Assembly (NCBI GenBank): GCA_016874295.1
Contig: VGUH01000017.1
Coordinates: 1 to 55,000 of the forward strand
Reading direction: 5' to 3'
Origin: Gammaproteobacteria bacterium
GTDB taxonomy: Bacteria; Pseudomonadota; Gammaproteobacteria; Steroidobacterales; Steroidobacteraceae
Length of the DNA: 55,000 nucleotides
Shown here: one piece after another, positions 18,520 through 26,015 of the stretch
Numbering within the stretch: position 1 is the stretch's first letter
Layout of the letters: every line of letters begins with the position of its first letter
Program-made: the position numbers and the translations under genes
Notes under the pieces: model-generated
The model's input: the letters and a program-made list of their open reading frames with translations, nothing else
Databases searched by the model: none
What the model was told of the DNA's origin: nothing

Positions 18520-21500
18520 ATGAGCACAGCGGTCAGGATCGAGCACAAGGACGTTGAGGAGATTCCCTTCCAGGAGGCGTCGCTCGACATTTGGGACCGG
18601 AAGTACCGGTTGACTGCCAAGGACGGCACGCCGATCGACGCGTCGATGGACGACACCTTCGCGCGTGTGGCGAGGACGCTTGCCGAGGTCGAGGAACCCG
18701 CGCAGCGCGAGGCGATGTTCGAGCGCTTCCTGTGGGCGCTGCGCAAGGGCGCGATCCCGGCGGGACGCATCATGTCGAACGCGGGCGCGCTCGAGCACAA
18801 GCCGGCGACCTCGACGATCAACTGCACGGTCTCGGGCACCATCCATGACTCGATGGACGACATCCTCAACAAGGTGCACGAGGCCGGTCTCACGCTGAAG
18901 GCGGGCTGCGGCATCGGCTACGAGTTCTCGACGCTCCGTCCGCGCGGCGCCTACGTCGCGGGCGCGGGAGCGCACACCTCCGGCCCGATGTCCTTCATGG
19001 AAATCTACGACAAGATGTGCTTTACCGTCTCCTCCGCGGGCGGCCGCCGCGGGGCGCAGATGGGCACCTTCGACGTCGGCCACCCGGACGCCGTGGACTT
19101 CATCCGCGCCAAGCGCGAGAACGGCCGGCTGCGCCAGTTCAACCTCTCGCTGCTGGTGACCGACGAGTTCATCGAGGCGGTGCGCGGCGAGCGCGAATGG
19201 AAACTCGCCTTTCCGCTATCGCGGCGCGAGTACGACCCGGCGCAGCACGACCTGCACGACCCGGCGGCCTTCGTCTGGCGCGAGTGGCCGGACGGCGAGA
19301 GCTACGTCACGAACGACGAGGGCTTGGTCGCCTGCAGGATCTACAAGACCCTGCCGGCGCGCCGCCTGTGGGACGTCATCATGGCGTCCACCTACGACTT
19401 CGCCGAGCCCGGCTTCGTGCTCGTGGACCGGGTCAACGAGATGAACAACAACTGGTGGTGCGAGAACATCCGCGCCACAAATCCTTGCGTGACGGCGGAT
19501 ACCTGGATCGCCACCGCGGAAGGTCCGCGGCAGGTTGCGGATCTGCTCGGCAGGCCGTTCATGGCGCGCGTGGATGGCCGCGATCATGCCTCCGGCCCCG
19601 GGGGTTTCTTCCGCACGGCGGAAAAGGATGTCGTGCGGCTCGAAACAGCCGAGGGCTACAGCCTGCGCCTGACGGCCGACCATCGCCTGAGACGGGTTGC
19701 GTCCTTCGTTGGCGAGCGGACGCTGACCGAATGGTGCAGCGCTGGCGATCTGCGCCCCGGCGACCGGGTGCTGCTCAACGACCACCGCGCCGGCGCGTCC
19801 TGGTCGGGCGCCCATGGTTTCGGCCAAGGCTACCTGCTCGGACTCCTGCTGGGTGACGGCACGCTCAAGGCCGACAAGGCCGCGCTCTGTGCCTGGTTGC
19901 CGGCGGTTGCCGCGAATGCCGGCCCCGAGGCGGCGGATGCCGGCGTCCGTTCCATGATGGAGGCCGCGCTCGCCGCCGCCCGGGAGCTGCCGCACCGGTC
20001 TGACTTTGCCGGCTGGTCCGCGGTTGCCGGCCGGTCGGGGTACCGCCTCGCGCTCGGCGCCGTCCGCAGCCTCGCTCTCGAGTTCGGCATGCGCCCTGGC
20101 GCGAAGTCCGTGACCGCCGCGATGGAGCGTGCATCGAGCGAATTCCAGCGCGGACTGTTGCGCGGCCTGTTCGATACCGACGGCAGCGTGCAAGGGAGCC
20201 AGGCGAAGGGCGTCAGCGTGCGCCTGTCGCAGTCCGATTCCGCGACACTCGCAGCCGCGCAGCGCATGCTGCTGCGGCTCGGCATCGCCTCGTGGATATA
20301 CCGGGATCGCCGCGACGCCGGGTGGGTGTCGCTTCCGGACGGAAGGGGCGGCAGGGCGTCCTATGCGACGGCTCCCCAGCACGAACTGGTCATTTCGGGT
20401 GAAAACCTCGCGCGGTTTGCCGAGGTGGTCGGTTTCGCGGACAGCGCCAAGTCCGCGCGGCTCGCAGCGCTGCTCGCCGGCTATCGGCGCGCGCTGAACC
20501 GCGAACGCTTCGTCGCGCGGGTGACGGCCGTGCACGGCGACGGCCGTGCGGACGTGTACGACTGCCGCGTGCCCGGCATCAATACCTTCGACGCCAACGG
20601 TCTGCATGCCCACAACTGCGGCGAGCAGCCGCTGCCGCCCTACGGCTCCTGCCTGCTCGGCTCGGTTAACCTGACGCGCTTCGTGCGCCGGCCGTTCACG
20701 GACGAGGCCAGCTTCGACTGGGACGAATACCGCGAGGTGGTTCGGACCTTCACCCGCATGCTCGACAACGTGGTCGAGATCAACGGCCTGCCGCTCGGCC
20801 GCCAGCGCGACGAGATCGCGCGCAAGCGCCGGCACGGCATGGGTTTCCTGGGCCTCGGCTCCACCATCACGATGCTCGGCATGAAGTACGGCTCGCCGGA
20901 GTCGGTCGCCTTCACCGAGAACGTGTCGCGCGAGATGGCGATCGCCGGCTGGGAGGCGGGGCTCGAGCTCGCCCGCGAGAAGGGGCCGGCGCCGATCATG
21001 AACGAGGAGTTCACGGTCACGCGCGCCATGCTGAGGAAGCGCCCGGAGATGGCGCGCGACGGCTGGAAGACCGGTGACCGCGTGCCGGGCCGCATCCTGC
21101 ACGCGCGCTACAGCCGCTACATGCGCCGCGTCGCCGAGGTCGCGCCAGAGCTCGTCAAGCAGCTCGAGGCGGTGGGCAGCCGGTTCACGCACCACAGCTC
21201 GATCGCGCCGACCGGCACCATCTCGCTCTCGCTTGCGAACAACGCCAGCAACGGCATCGAGCCGTCGTTCGCGCACCACTATTTCCGCAACGTGATCCGC
21301 GAGGGCAAGAAGTCGAAGGAGCGCGTCGACGTCTGGTCCTTCGAGCTGCTCGCCTATCGCGAGCTCGTGAACCCGCGGGCAATGCCGGGCTCCAGCAACG
21401 CGGCCGAGGCGCTGCCGGGCTACTTCGTCACCGCGGACGAGATCGGCCCGCGCGAGCACGTCGAGATCCAGGCCGCCGCGCAGCGCTGGGTGGATTCCTC

Positions 21501-21798
21501 GATCTCGAAGACCGCGAACGTGCCGACCGACTTCCGCTATGAGGACTTCAAGGACATCTACCTGTTCGCCCATGAAAAGGGACTCAAGGGCTGCACGACG
21601 TTCCGCTTCAATCCCGAGGCGCACCAGGGCGTGCTCGTGAAGGAGGACGACCTCAGGAACACCGTCTACGTCTTCACGCTGGAGGACGGCTCCGAGATCG
21701 AGGTCCGGGGTGACGAGGAAATCGAATACGACGGCGAGATCCACACCGCCGCCAACCTGTATGACGCGATCAAGGAAGGCTACTACGGCCGCTTCTGA
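18520..21798 (+). CDS. nrdJ: Adenosylcobalamin-dependent class II ribonucleotide reductase NrdJa, intein-containing
   Basis: Reduces ribonucleotides to deoxyribonucleotides using a thiyl radical made from adenosylcobalamin, without needing oxygen. The 1092-residue precursor is an RNR of 715 residues interrupted by a 377-residue intein (residues 323-699). N-extein: S-T-I-N-C-T-V-S-G near residue 100 (redox Cys), the G-C-G-I-G-Y-E-F loop and F-N-L-S. C-extein begins C-G-E-Q-P-L-P-P-Y-G-S-C. Joining the exteins gives N-P-C-G-E-Q, the N-x-C-x-E catalytic motif whose Cys carries the radical; here it is also the splicing +1 residue. P-T-G-T-I-S-L comes later. It is followed 17 bases on by nrdJb and preceded by NrdR-type control. 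Confidence 0.95.
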   Translation: MSTAVRIEHKDVEEIPFQEASLDIWDRKYRLTAKDGTPIDASMDDTFARVARTLAEVEEPAQREAMFERFLWALRKGAIPAGRIMSNAGALEHKPATSTINCTVSGTIHDSMDDILNKVHEAGLTLKAGCGIGYEFSTLRPRGAYVAGAGAHTSGPMSFMEIYDKMCFTVSSAGGRRGAQMGTFDVGHPDAVDFIRAKRENGRLRQFNLSLLVTDEFIEAVRGEREWKLAFPLSRREYDPAQHDLHDPAAFVWREWPDGESYVTNDEGLVACRIYKTLPARRLWDVIMASTYDFAEPGFVLVDRVNEMNNNWWCENIRATNPCVTADTWIATAEGPRQVADLLGRPFMARVDGRDHASGPGGFFRTAEKDVVRLETAEGYSLRLTADHRLRRVASFVGERTLTEWCSAGDLRPGDRVLLNDHRAGASWSGAHGFGQGYLLGLLLGDGTLKADKAALCAWLPAVAANAGPEAADAGVRSMMEAALAAARELPHRSDFAGWSAVAGRSGYRLALGAVRSLALEFGMRPGAKSVTAAMERASSEFQRGLLRGLFDTDGSVQGSQAKGVSVRLSQSDSATLAAAQRMLLRLGIASWIYRDRRDAGWVSLPDGRGGRASYATAPQHELVISGENLARFAEVVGFADSAKSARLAALLAGYRRALNRERFVARVTAVHGDGRADVYDCRVPGINTFDANGLHAHNCGEQPLPPYGSCLLGSVNLTRFVRRPFTDEASFDWDEYREVVRTFTRMLDNVVEINGLPLGRQRDEIARKRRHGMGFLGLGSTITMLGMKYGSPESVAFTENVSREMAIAGWEAGLELAREKGPAPIMNEEFTVTRAMLRKRPEMARDGWKTGDRVPGRILHARYSRYMRRVAEVAPELVKQLEAVGSRFTHHSSIAPTGTISLSLANNASNGIEPSFAHHYFRNVIREGKKSKERVDVWSFELLAYRELVNPRAMPGSSNAAEALPGYFVTADEIGPREHVEIQAAAQRWVDSSISKTANVPTDFRYEDFKDIYLFAHEKGLKGCTTFRFNPEAHQGVLVKEDDLRNTVYVFTLEDGSEIEVRGDEEIEYDGEIHTAANLYDAIKEGYYGRF
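19486..20616 (+). mobile_element. Intein with LAGLIDADG homing endonuclease inside nrdJ
   Basis: In-frame protein intron of 377 residues. Splicing residues are all present: Cys1 (block A, C-V-T-A-D-T-W-I), T-A-D-H at intein residues 63-66 (block B), a C-terminal block F with V-Y-D-C-R-V-P, and the end H-N followed by extein Cys. Between them lie two LAGLIDADG-type motifs, L-L-G-L-L-L-G-D-G (117-125) and L-L-R-G-L-F-D-T-D-G (224-233), each keeping its metal-binding Asp, so the endonuclease may be active and the element mobile. Base composition is like the host gene, suggesting long residence. Confidence 0.95.
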
Positions 21799-21815
21799 GC
21801 GCGCGAGGAACCGAC

Positions 21816-22532
21816 ATGAGCCGCATCAAGATCGAGAAGAAGATCGTCAAGTACCACGTGCAGAAGCCGGAGGCCGAGAAGCCGGCGGCCAGGGAGGCGC
21901 GCGAGGGCAAGGTGCTGCGCAAGGAAGGCGGCGGCAAGGTGCTGCGCATCCACGAGAAGCTCGAGCGGCCCGAGGTGCTGATCGGCTCCACCTATAAGAT
22001 CAAGACCCCGGTCTCCGACCACGCGATGTACCTGACGATCAACGACATCGTGATGAACGAGGGCACGGAGCACGAGCACCGGCGGCCGTTCGAAATCTTC
22101 ATCAACTCGAAGAACCTCGACCACTTCCAGTGGATCGTCGCGCTGACGCGCGTCATTTCGGCCGTGTTCAGGAAGGGCGGCGAAGTCGTGTTCCTGACCG
22201 AGGAGCTGAAGGCCGTGTTCGACCCGCGCGGCGGCTACTGGCAGCCGGGCGGGAAATTCATGCCCTCGATCGTGGCCGAGATCGGCTACGTCGTGGAGCG
22301 TCACTTGCAGTCGATCGGGCTGATGCAGAAGCCCGGCCTCGACGACGCACAGCGCATGCTGGTCGAGGCGAAGCGCAAGGAGTACGAGGACCGCCACAAG
22401 CAGCAGGACGCGTTTGCCGAGTCGGGCTATCCCGAAGGCGCGCAATTGTGCGCCAAGTGCAGCACGGCTGCGGTGGTGCTGATGGACGGCTGCATGACCT
22501 GCCTGTCCTGCGGTGAGTCGAAGTGCGGATGA
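21816..22532 (+). CDS. nrdJb: NrdJb, small C-terminal component of split class II ribonucleotide reductase
   Basis: A 238-residue partner encoded 17 bases after nrdJa with GAGGAA before ATG 21816. The start is Lys/Glu-rich; the centre is a TSCPD-type domain (L-T-I-N-D-I near residue 70, then F-E-I-F-I-N-S-K and a T-R-V-I-S-A-V-F-R-K-G-G stretch). It ends in a zinc-ribbon-like C-A-K-C ... C-L-S-C-G-E-S-K-C-G, which probably supplies the mobile cysteines that re-reduce the active site of NrdJa. Pseudomonas has the same NrdJa/NrdJb split. A strong terminator follows 78 bases downstream. Confidence 0.88.
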   Translation: MSRIKIEKKIVKYHVQKPEAEKPAAREAREGKVLRKEGGGKVLRIHEKLERPEVLIGSTYKIKTPVSDHAMYLTINDIVMNEGTEHEHRRPFEIFINSKNLDHFQWIVALTRVISAVFRKGGEVVFLTEELKAVFDPRGGYWQPGGKFMPSIVAEIGYVVERHLQSIGLMQKPGLDDAQRMLVEAKRKEYEDRHKQQDAFAESGYPEGAQLCAKCSTAAVVLMDGCMTCLSCGESKCG

Positions 22533-22609
22533 ACAACGGACATTTTTTTCACGCGCCAGCCGGGTCCCCGCCCGGCGGCACCTGACACAGGGGCTGCGCG
22601 TGACCTCCC

Positions 22610-22634
22610 AGGCGGCCTTCGGGCCGCCTTTTTT
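22610..22634 (+). terminator. Rho-independent terminator after nrdJab
   Basis: Stem AGGCGGCC, loop TTCG, stem GGCCGCCT, followed directly by a T-run. It is a textbook intrinsic terminator with a stable UUCG tetraloop and ends the nrdJa-nrdJb transcript. Confidence 0.92.
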
Positions 22635-22638
22635 CCTC

Positions 22639-22736
22639 TGGTGCCGGGTCGCACTTATCGTACTTATGCGGGCTAGCAGCCGTCGATTGAACGCCAGCGG
22701 CGTCAGCATAAGTACGATAAGTGCGACCCGGCACCA
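22639..22736. repeat. Long palindromic repeat, copy 1 (GTGCCGGGTCGCACTTAT family)
   Basis: Two perfect 31-base arms (22639-22669 and 22706-22736) around a 36-base loop. The arm core GTGCCGGGTCGCACTTATCG recurs at 50462 and 53732, which defines a dispersed family resembling REP/BIME elements moved by RAYT transposases; no such transposase is in this window. This copy begins five bases after the nrdJab terminator, and its inner sequence contributes the only plausible start codon of the next gene. Confidence 0.88.
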
Positions 22737-23091
22737 TTCTTTCCTCGCCGCCGCGCTGCTGCTCGCCGGCTGCGTGACGGAGCGCGGGTATGAGGGCCCG
22801 GCGCTCGCGGCGGACGAGCGCGTCCTGGTGCGTGCCGATCCGGTCGTGAGCGCCGGCGCGCCGGTGCAGGTCCGCCTGCGCCGGGTCGACGGCCGCGAGC
22901 TGGGGCTCGCAGCGAGCCAGGTGGAACTGCCGCCCGGCAAGCACGAATTCCTCGTTGACTGCCGCGTGGCCGAAAGCGGTTCGGTGCGCCGCTTCACCGT
23001 CAGCGCGGAACTTGAGGGTGGCGGCCGCTACCGCCTGGTCGCGCAGGCCACCACGCGGAATTGTGAGGCGGTCGAATTGATCGGCGACTGA
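22666..23091 (+). CDS. Small lipoprotein whose 5' end lies in a palindromic repeat
   Basis: The body (~115 residues) begins F-L-A-A-A-L-L-L-A-G-C, a clear lipobox, followed by a compact beta-rich domain with two further Cys that may pair. No homologue is recognised. The lipobox frame has no ATG, GTG or TTG between the repeat and the hydrophobic stretch; the nearest start is ATG 22666 inside the left repeat arm, giving a basic 24-residue leader before the signal. Either the repeat replaced the original start and now supplies one, or the gene is disabled. The frame stays intact to the stop, which favours expression. Confidence 0.6.
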   Translation: MRASSRRLNASGVSISTISATRHHSFLAAALLLAGCVTERGYEGPALAADERVLVRADPVVSAGAPVQVRLRRVDGRELGLAASQVELPPGKHEFLVDCRVAESGSVRRFTVSAELEGGGRYRLVAQATTRNCEAVELIGD

Positions 23092-23115
23092 CCGGCCGGC
23101 GCGGGGCGTTATAAT
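23088..23115 (+). promoter_or_regulatory. Candidate promoter of the L,D-transpeptidase gene
   Basis: CTGACC (23088-23093), 16 bases, then a perfect TATAAT (23110-23115). Transcription would begin about four bases before ATG 23126, implying a nearly leaderless mRNA; no ribosome-binding site is seen there. Confidence 0.35.
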
Positions 23116-23125
23116 GTCTCGCGAC

Positions 23126-23650
23126 ATGTATCGCAAGTTGTTGATTTTGATGATTGTCGCGGCGCCGCTGGCCGCGGCGCGCGCCGACTCGATGGGCAGC
23201 ATCGCGGGTCCCGCCGGCATGTTGCAGCCGGTCGACCGCGTGGTGGTGCACAAGGCGAAGCGGCTCCTCGAGATGTACCGCGACGGCGCCGTCGTCGCGA
23301 GTTACAAGGTTTCGCTTGGCCTCATGCCGACCGGCCAGAAACAGCGCGAGGGCGACCTCCGCACGCCCGAGGGCAGCTACCGGCTGACGCGCCGCAACGC
23401 CGAGAGCGATTTTTTCCTCGCCGTCCAGGTGTCCTACCCGGAAGCCGCCGACATCGCGCAGGCGCGCAGGAACGGCTGGGCACCCGGCGGCGCGATCATG
23501 GTGCACGGCCTCCCGAACCTGCTGAAGTATTCGCGCGATCGCTACCTCAGCACCGACTGGACCGACGGCTGCATCGCGCTCTCCAACGAAGACATGCTCG
23601 ATTTCTGGCTGCTGACGGGGCAGGGCACGCCGATCGAGATCCGGCCGTGA
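23126..23650 (+). CDS. L,D-transpeptidase (YkuD) family protein
   Basis: A 174-residue exported enzyme with a clean signal peptide (M-Y-R-K start, cleavage after A-A-A-R-A). The YkuD domain keeps I-M-V-H-G-L-P and T-D-G-C-I-A-L-S-N, holding the catalytic His and Cys. Such enzymes make 3-3 cross-links in peptidoglycan or attach proteins to it; single-domain members may also act as carboxypeptidases. ATG 23114 is an in-frame alternative but overlaps the predicted -10 box. The stop overlaps the next GTG by four bases, coupling it to ppnN. Confidence 0.87.
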   Translation: MYRKLLILMIVAAPLAAARADSMGSIAGPAGMLQPVDRVVVHKAKRLLEMYRDGAVVASYKVSLGLMPTGQKQREGDLRTPEGSYRLTRRNAESDFFLAVQVSYPEAADIAQARRNGWAPGGAIMVHGLPNLLKYSRDRYLSTDWTDGCIALSNEDMLDFWLLTGQGTPIEIRP

Positions 23651-25026
23651 CCGGATACCCGGGGAGCGACCTCGCGGCCATCGTGCATGCGCGGGTCTCG
23701 CCGAAGGGCGTGCTCGACAACCTGTCGCAGCAGGAGGTCGACAAGCTGCTCGACCGCGGCCAGGGCGGCCTCTACCCGCTGTTCCGCCGCTGCGCGCTCG
23801 CGGTGCTGAACTCCGGCACGCTGATCGACGATGCGCGCCTGATCTTCGACGCCTACAAGGACTTCGAGCTGCGCATCGTGCGCGAGCCCTGGGGCATCAA
23901 GCTCGAGATGCAGCATGCCCCGGGCAGCGCGTTCGTCGACGGCGAGATGATCAAGGGCGTCAAGGAGCACCTGTTCTCGGTGCTGCGCGACATCGTCTAT
24001 ACGCACAACGAGATCGGCGCGCGCTTCGACCTGGACGATCCCGCCAGCGTCACCAACGCGATCTTCTGCATCCTGCGCAATGCCCGCGCGCTCGAGTACA
24101 AGGGGCGCCCGGACCTGGTCGTGTGCTGGGGCGGCCACTCGATCCCGCGTGAGGAGTACGACTACACCAAGCTGGTCGGCTACGAACTCGGCCTGCGGGG
24201 CCTCTCGGTGTGCACCGGCTGCGGTCCCGGCGCGATGAAGGGCCCGATGAAGGGCGCGACGATCGGCCACTCCAAGCAGCGGATCCGCGACGGGCGCTAC
24301 ATCGGCATCACCGAGCCGGGGATCATCGCTGCCGAGCCGCCCAACCCGATCGTCAACCAGCTGGTGATCATGCCGGACATCGAGAAGCGCCTGGAGGCCT
24401 TCGTCCGGCTGTGCCACGGGATCATCGTGTTCCCCGGCGGCGCGGGCACGGCCGAGGAAATCCTGTACCTGCTCGGTATCCTGCTGGATCCGGGGAACGC
24501 CAACCAGCCGCTGCCGCTCGTATTCACCGGCCCGCGCGAGAGTGCCGGCTACTTTCGCCAGCTCGACCGCTTCATCGGCCGGACGCTCGGCGAGGAAGCC
24601 CGGCAGCGTTACCGCATCGTCGTCGACGACCCGGCCGAAGTCGCGCGCGAGATGCAGCGCGGCTTCGACGCGGTGCGCCGTTCGCGCCGTCGCGCCGGCG
24701 ACGCCTACAACTACAACTGGCTGCTGAAGATCCCGCGCGATTTCCAGCAGCCGTTCGAGGTGAGCCACGCGGCGATGGCCGGGCTCACGCTCACGATGGA
24801 CCAGCCGGTGCACGAGCGCGCCGCGAATCTGCGTCGTGCCTTTTCCGGCATCGTCGCCGGCAACGTCAAGGAACGCGGCATCCGGTTGATCGAGGACAGG
24901 GGCCCGTTCGTGATCCATGCGACGCCGGAGATCGCGGGACCCCTCGACGAGCTGCTGCGCGGCTTCGTCGCCGAGCGGCGCATGAAATTGGTCGGCGAGT
25001 ACTGTCCGAGCTACCGCATCGCCTGA
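23647..25026 (+). CDS. ppnN: Pyrimidine/purine nucleotide 5'-monophosphate nucleosidase PpnN (LOG family)
   Basis: Hydrolyses nucleoside monophosphates to base and ribose-5-phosphate; in E. coli it is regulated by (p)ppGpp. At 459 residues it matches the E. coli protein (454). Seen: the long N-terminal domain, G-C-G-P-G-A-M-K-G near residue 195, and the LOG signature F-P-G-G-A-G-T-A-E-E near 263, followed by the PpnN C-terminal domain. GTG 23647 overlaps the L,D-transpeptidase TGA (GTGA). Confidence 0.93.
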   Translation: MTGYPGSDLAAIVHARVSPKGVLDNLSQQEVDKLLDRGQGGLYPLFRRCALAVLNSGTLIDDARLIFDAYKDFELRIVREPWGIKLEMQHAPGSAFVDGEMIKGVKEHLFSVLRDIVYTHNEIGARFDLDDPASVTNAIFCILRNARALEYKGRPDLVVCWGGHSIPREEYDYTKLVGYELGLRGLSVCTGCGPGAMKGPMKGATIGHSKQRIRDGRYIGITEPGIIAAEPPNPIVNQLVIMPDIEKRLEAFVRLCHGIIVFPGGAGTAEEILYLLGILLDPGNANQPLPLVFTGPRESAGYFRQLDRFIGRTLGEEARQRYRIVVDDPAEVAREMQRGFDAVRRSRRRAGDAYNYNWLLKIPRDFQQPFEVSHAAMAGLTLTMDQPVHERAANLRRAFSGIVAGNVKERGIRLIEDRGPFVIHATPEIAGPLDELLRGFVAERRMKLVGEYCPSYRIA

Positions 25027-25136
25027 TTGCGCCGCAGGCGGGGTTTCATGCCCCGGGACCTGTGATGCAGTTCCTGTTTGCCTCGCCCCGTGCCGCGTAA
25101 CTTGCGTGTCATGAAGCCGGTTCAGGTTGGGCAAGC

Positions 25137-25367
25137 GTGAGCGACATCAAGGTTACGCCACCCGGCGGCCGCGACCGCGGCGGCCCCGAGCCCGCGCCGC
25201 GCCTGCCGCGCCGCAGCCCGGTCAGCCGGCACGGCGCGATCTCGCGCGAGCTCACGAAGTACTCAAACTACAAGTCCTGGGCCGAGAAGGCGCGCGGCGC
25301 TTTCGCGGCCGACCCTGATACGACCTCTGCCAGCGGCGGGCACGGCCGCCGCTCCACCGACCGCTGA
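25137..25367 (+). CDS. Small hypothetical protein
   Basis: 76 residues from GTG 25137. Pro/Arg/Gly-rich at both ends, with a central [16 protein letters not shown] segment that looks helical and amphipathic. No domain recognised and no signal peptide. It follows ppnN by 110 bases with a weak AGG site, so it may be its operon partner. The uncommon Tyr/Asn/Lys composition of the centre argues for real coding. Confidence 0.4.
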   Translation: MSDIKVTPPGGRDRGGPEPAPRLPRRSPVSRHGAISRELTKYSNYKSWAEKARGAFAADPDTTSASGGHGRRSTDR

Positions 25368-25373
25368 GCCGCC

Positions 25374-25460
25374 ATGGAGCGCCTGGTCCAGCTGCTCGAC
25401 GAGCTCGAAGACCTGCTGTCCCTCCTGCGCCATCAACTCAGCCTCTGGCCCGGTCTCTAG
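25374..25460 (+). CDS. Leucine-rich 28-residue microprotein candidate
   Basis: ATG 25374 to TAG 25460 encodes 28 residues that are almost entirely one Leu-rich acidic amphipathic helix ([15 protein letters not shown]). It begins six bases after the previous small gene stops. The hydrophobic heptad pattern suggests a coiled-coil or membrane-surface peptide. There is no ribosome-binding site of note and no homologue recognised. Confidence 0.3.
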   Translation: MERLVQLLDELEDLLSLLRHQLSLWPGL

Positions 25461-25489
25461 CCCCGCTGCCGCGCTGAACGCAGCCGCAA

Positions 25490-25504
25490 GGGGGACTGTC
25501 CCCC
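25490..25504. repeat. Short perfect palindrome GGGGGAC-T-GTCCCCC
   Basis: Seven-base arms around one T, between the small ORFs and the FKBP gene. Its core resembles the arms at 9584 and the palindrome at 37483. No T-run follows. Confidence 0.5.
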
Positions 25505-25530
25505 CCGGCTTTCGCTGCTATCGTTGCGGC

Positions 25531-25998
25531 ATGACCCGCACGCTCGTCTCTGCCCTTGCAGTCGCCGTGCTCACCGCCGCGGCGCACGCCCAGACACCGG
25601 AATCGCCGCCGCCGGCGGCCGCCGAGCCGACCGTGCTGGTGACCGATCTTGTGCCAGGCATCGGCGAAGAAGCCCTGCCCGGCAAGGTGGTGATCGTGCA
25701 CTACACCGGCTGGTTGCACGATCCTGCGGCGCAGGACCACCGCGGCCGCAAGTTCGACAGCTCGCGGGACCGCGGCCAGCCGCTGTCCTTCCCGCTCGGG
25801 GCCGGCCGGGTGATCCCCGGCTGGGAACAGGGGCTGCCCGGCATGAAGGTCGGCGGCTCGCGCCGGCTCGTGATCCCGCCATCGCTCGCCTACGGCGCCC
25901 GTGGCGCCGGCAACGGCGCGATTCCGCCGCACGCGACGCTCGTGTTCGACGTCGAGCTGCTCGCCGTCGAGATCGTGACCTTCAAGGCAGGCCAGTAA
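25531..25998 (+). CDS. FKBP-type peptidyl-prolyl cis-trans isomerase, periplasmic
   Basis: Catalyses cis-trans isomerisation at proline during folding of exported proteins. 155 residues: signal peptide (cleavage after A-H-A), a Pro-rich linker, then one FKBP domain with [29 protein letters not shown] and [13 protein letters not shown], all standard active-site segments. There is no FkpA dimerisation domain, so it is a minimal enzyme. The next gene starts 17 bases after its stop. Confidence 0.93.
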   Translation: MTRTLVSALAVAVLTAAAHAQTPESPPPAAAEPTVLVTDLVPGIGEEALPGKVVIVHYTGWLHDPAAQDHRGRKFDSSRDRGQPLSFPLGAGRVIPGWEQGLPGMKVGGSRRLVIPPSLAYGARGAGNGAIPPHATLVFDVELLAVEIVTFKAGQ

Positions 25999-26015
25999 CC
26001 TGCGCCCAGGTGACC

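Noticed and set aside
19486-20616. Endonuclease-like segment considered as a separate gene inserted in nrdJ
   Set aside because: It is in frame at both ends, lacks its own start and stop, and has all splicing residues, so it is an intein.
19216-21744. 842-codon open frame antisense to nrdJ
   Set aside because: It mirrors the GC-rich third positions of nrdJ, is Arg/Ala/His-rich without domain motifs, and runs straight through intein and extein alike.
25137-25460. Small ORF pair considered as a toxin-antitoxin system
   Set aside because: No recognised toxin or antitoxin motif, no autoregulatory palindrome at the promoter; kept only as hypothetical.
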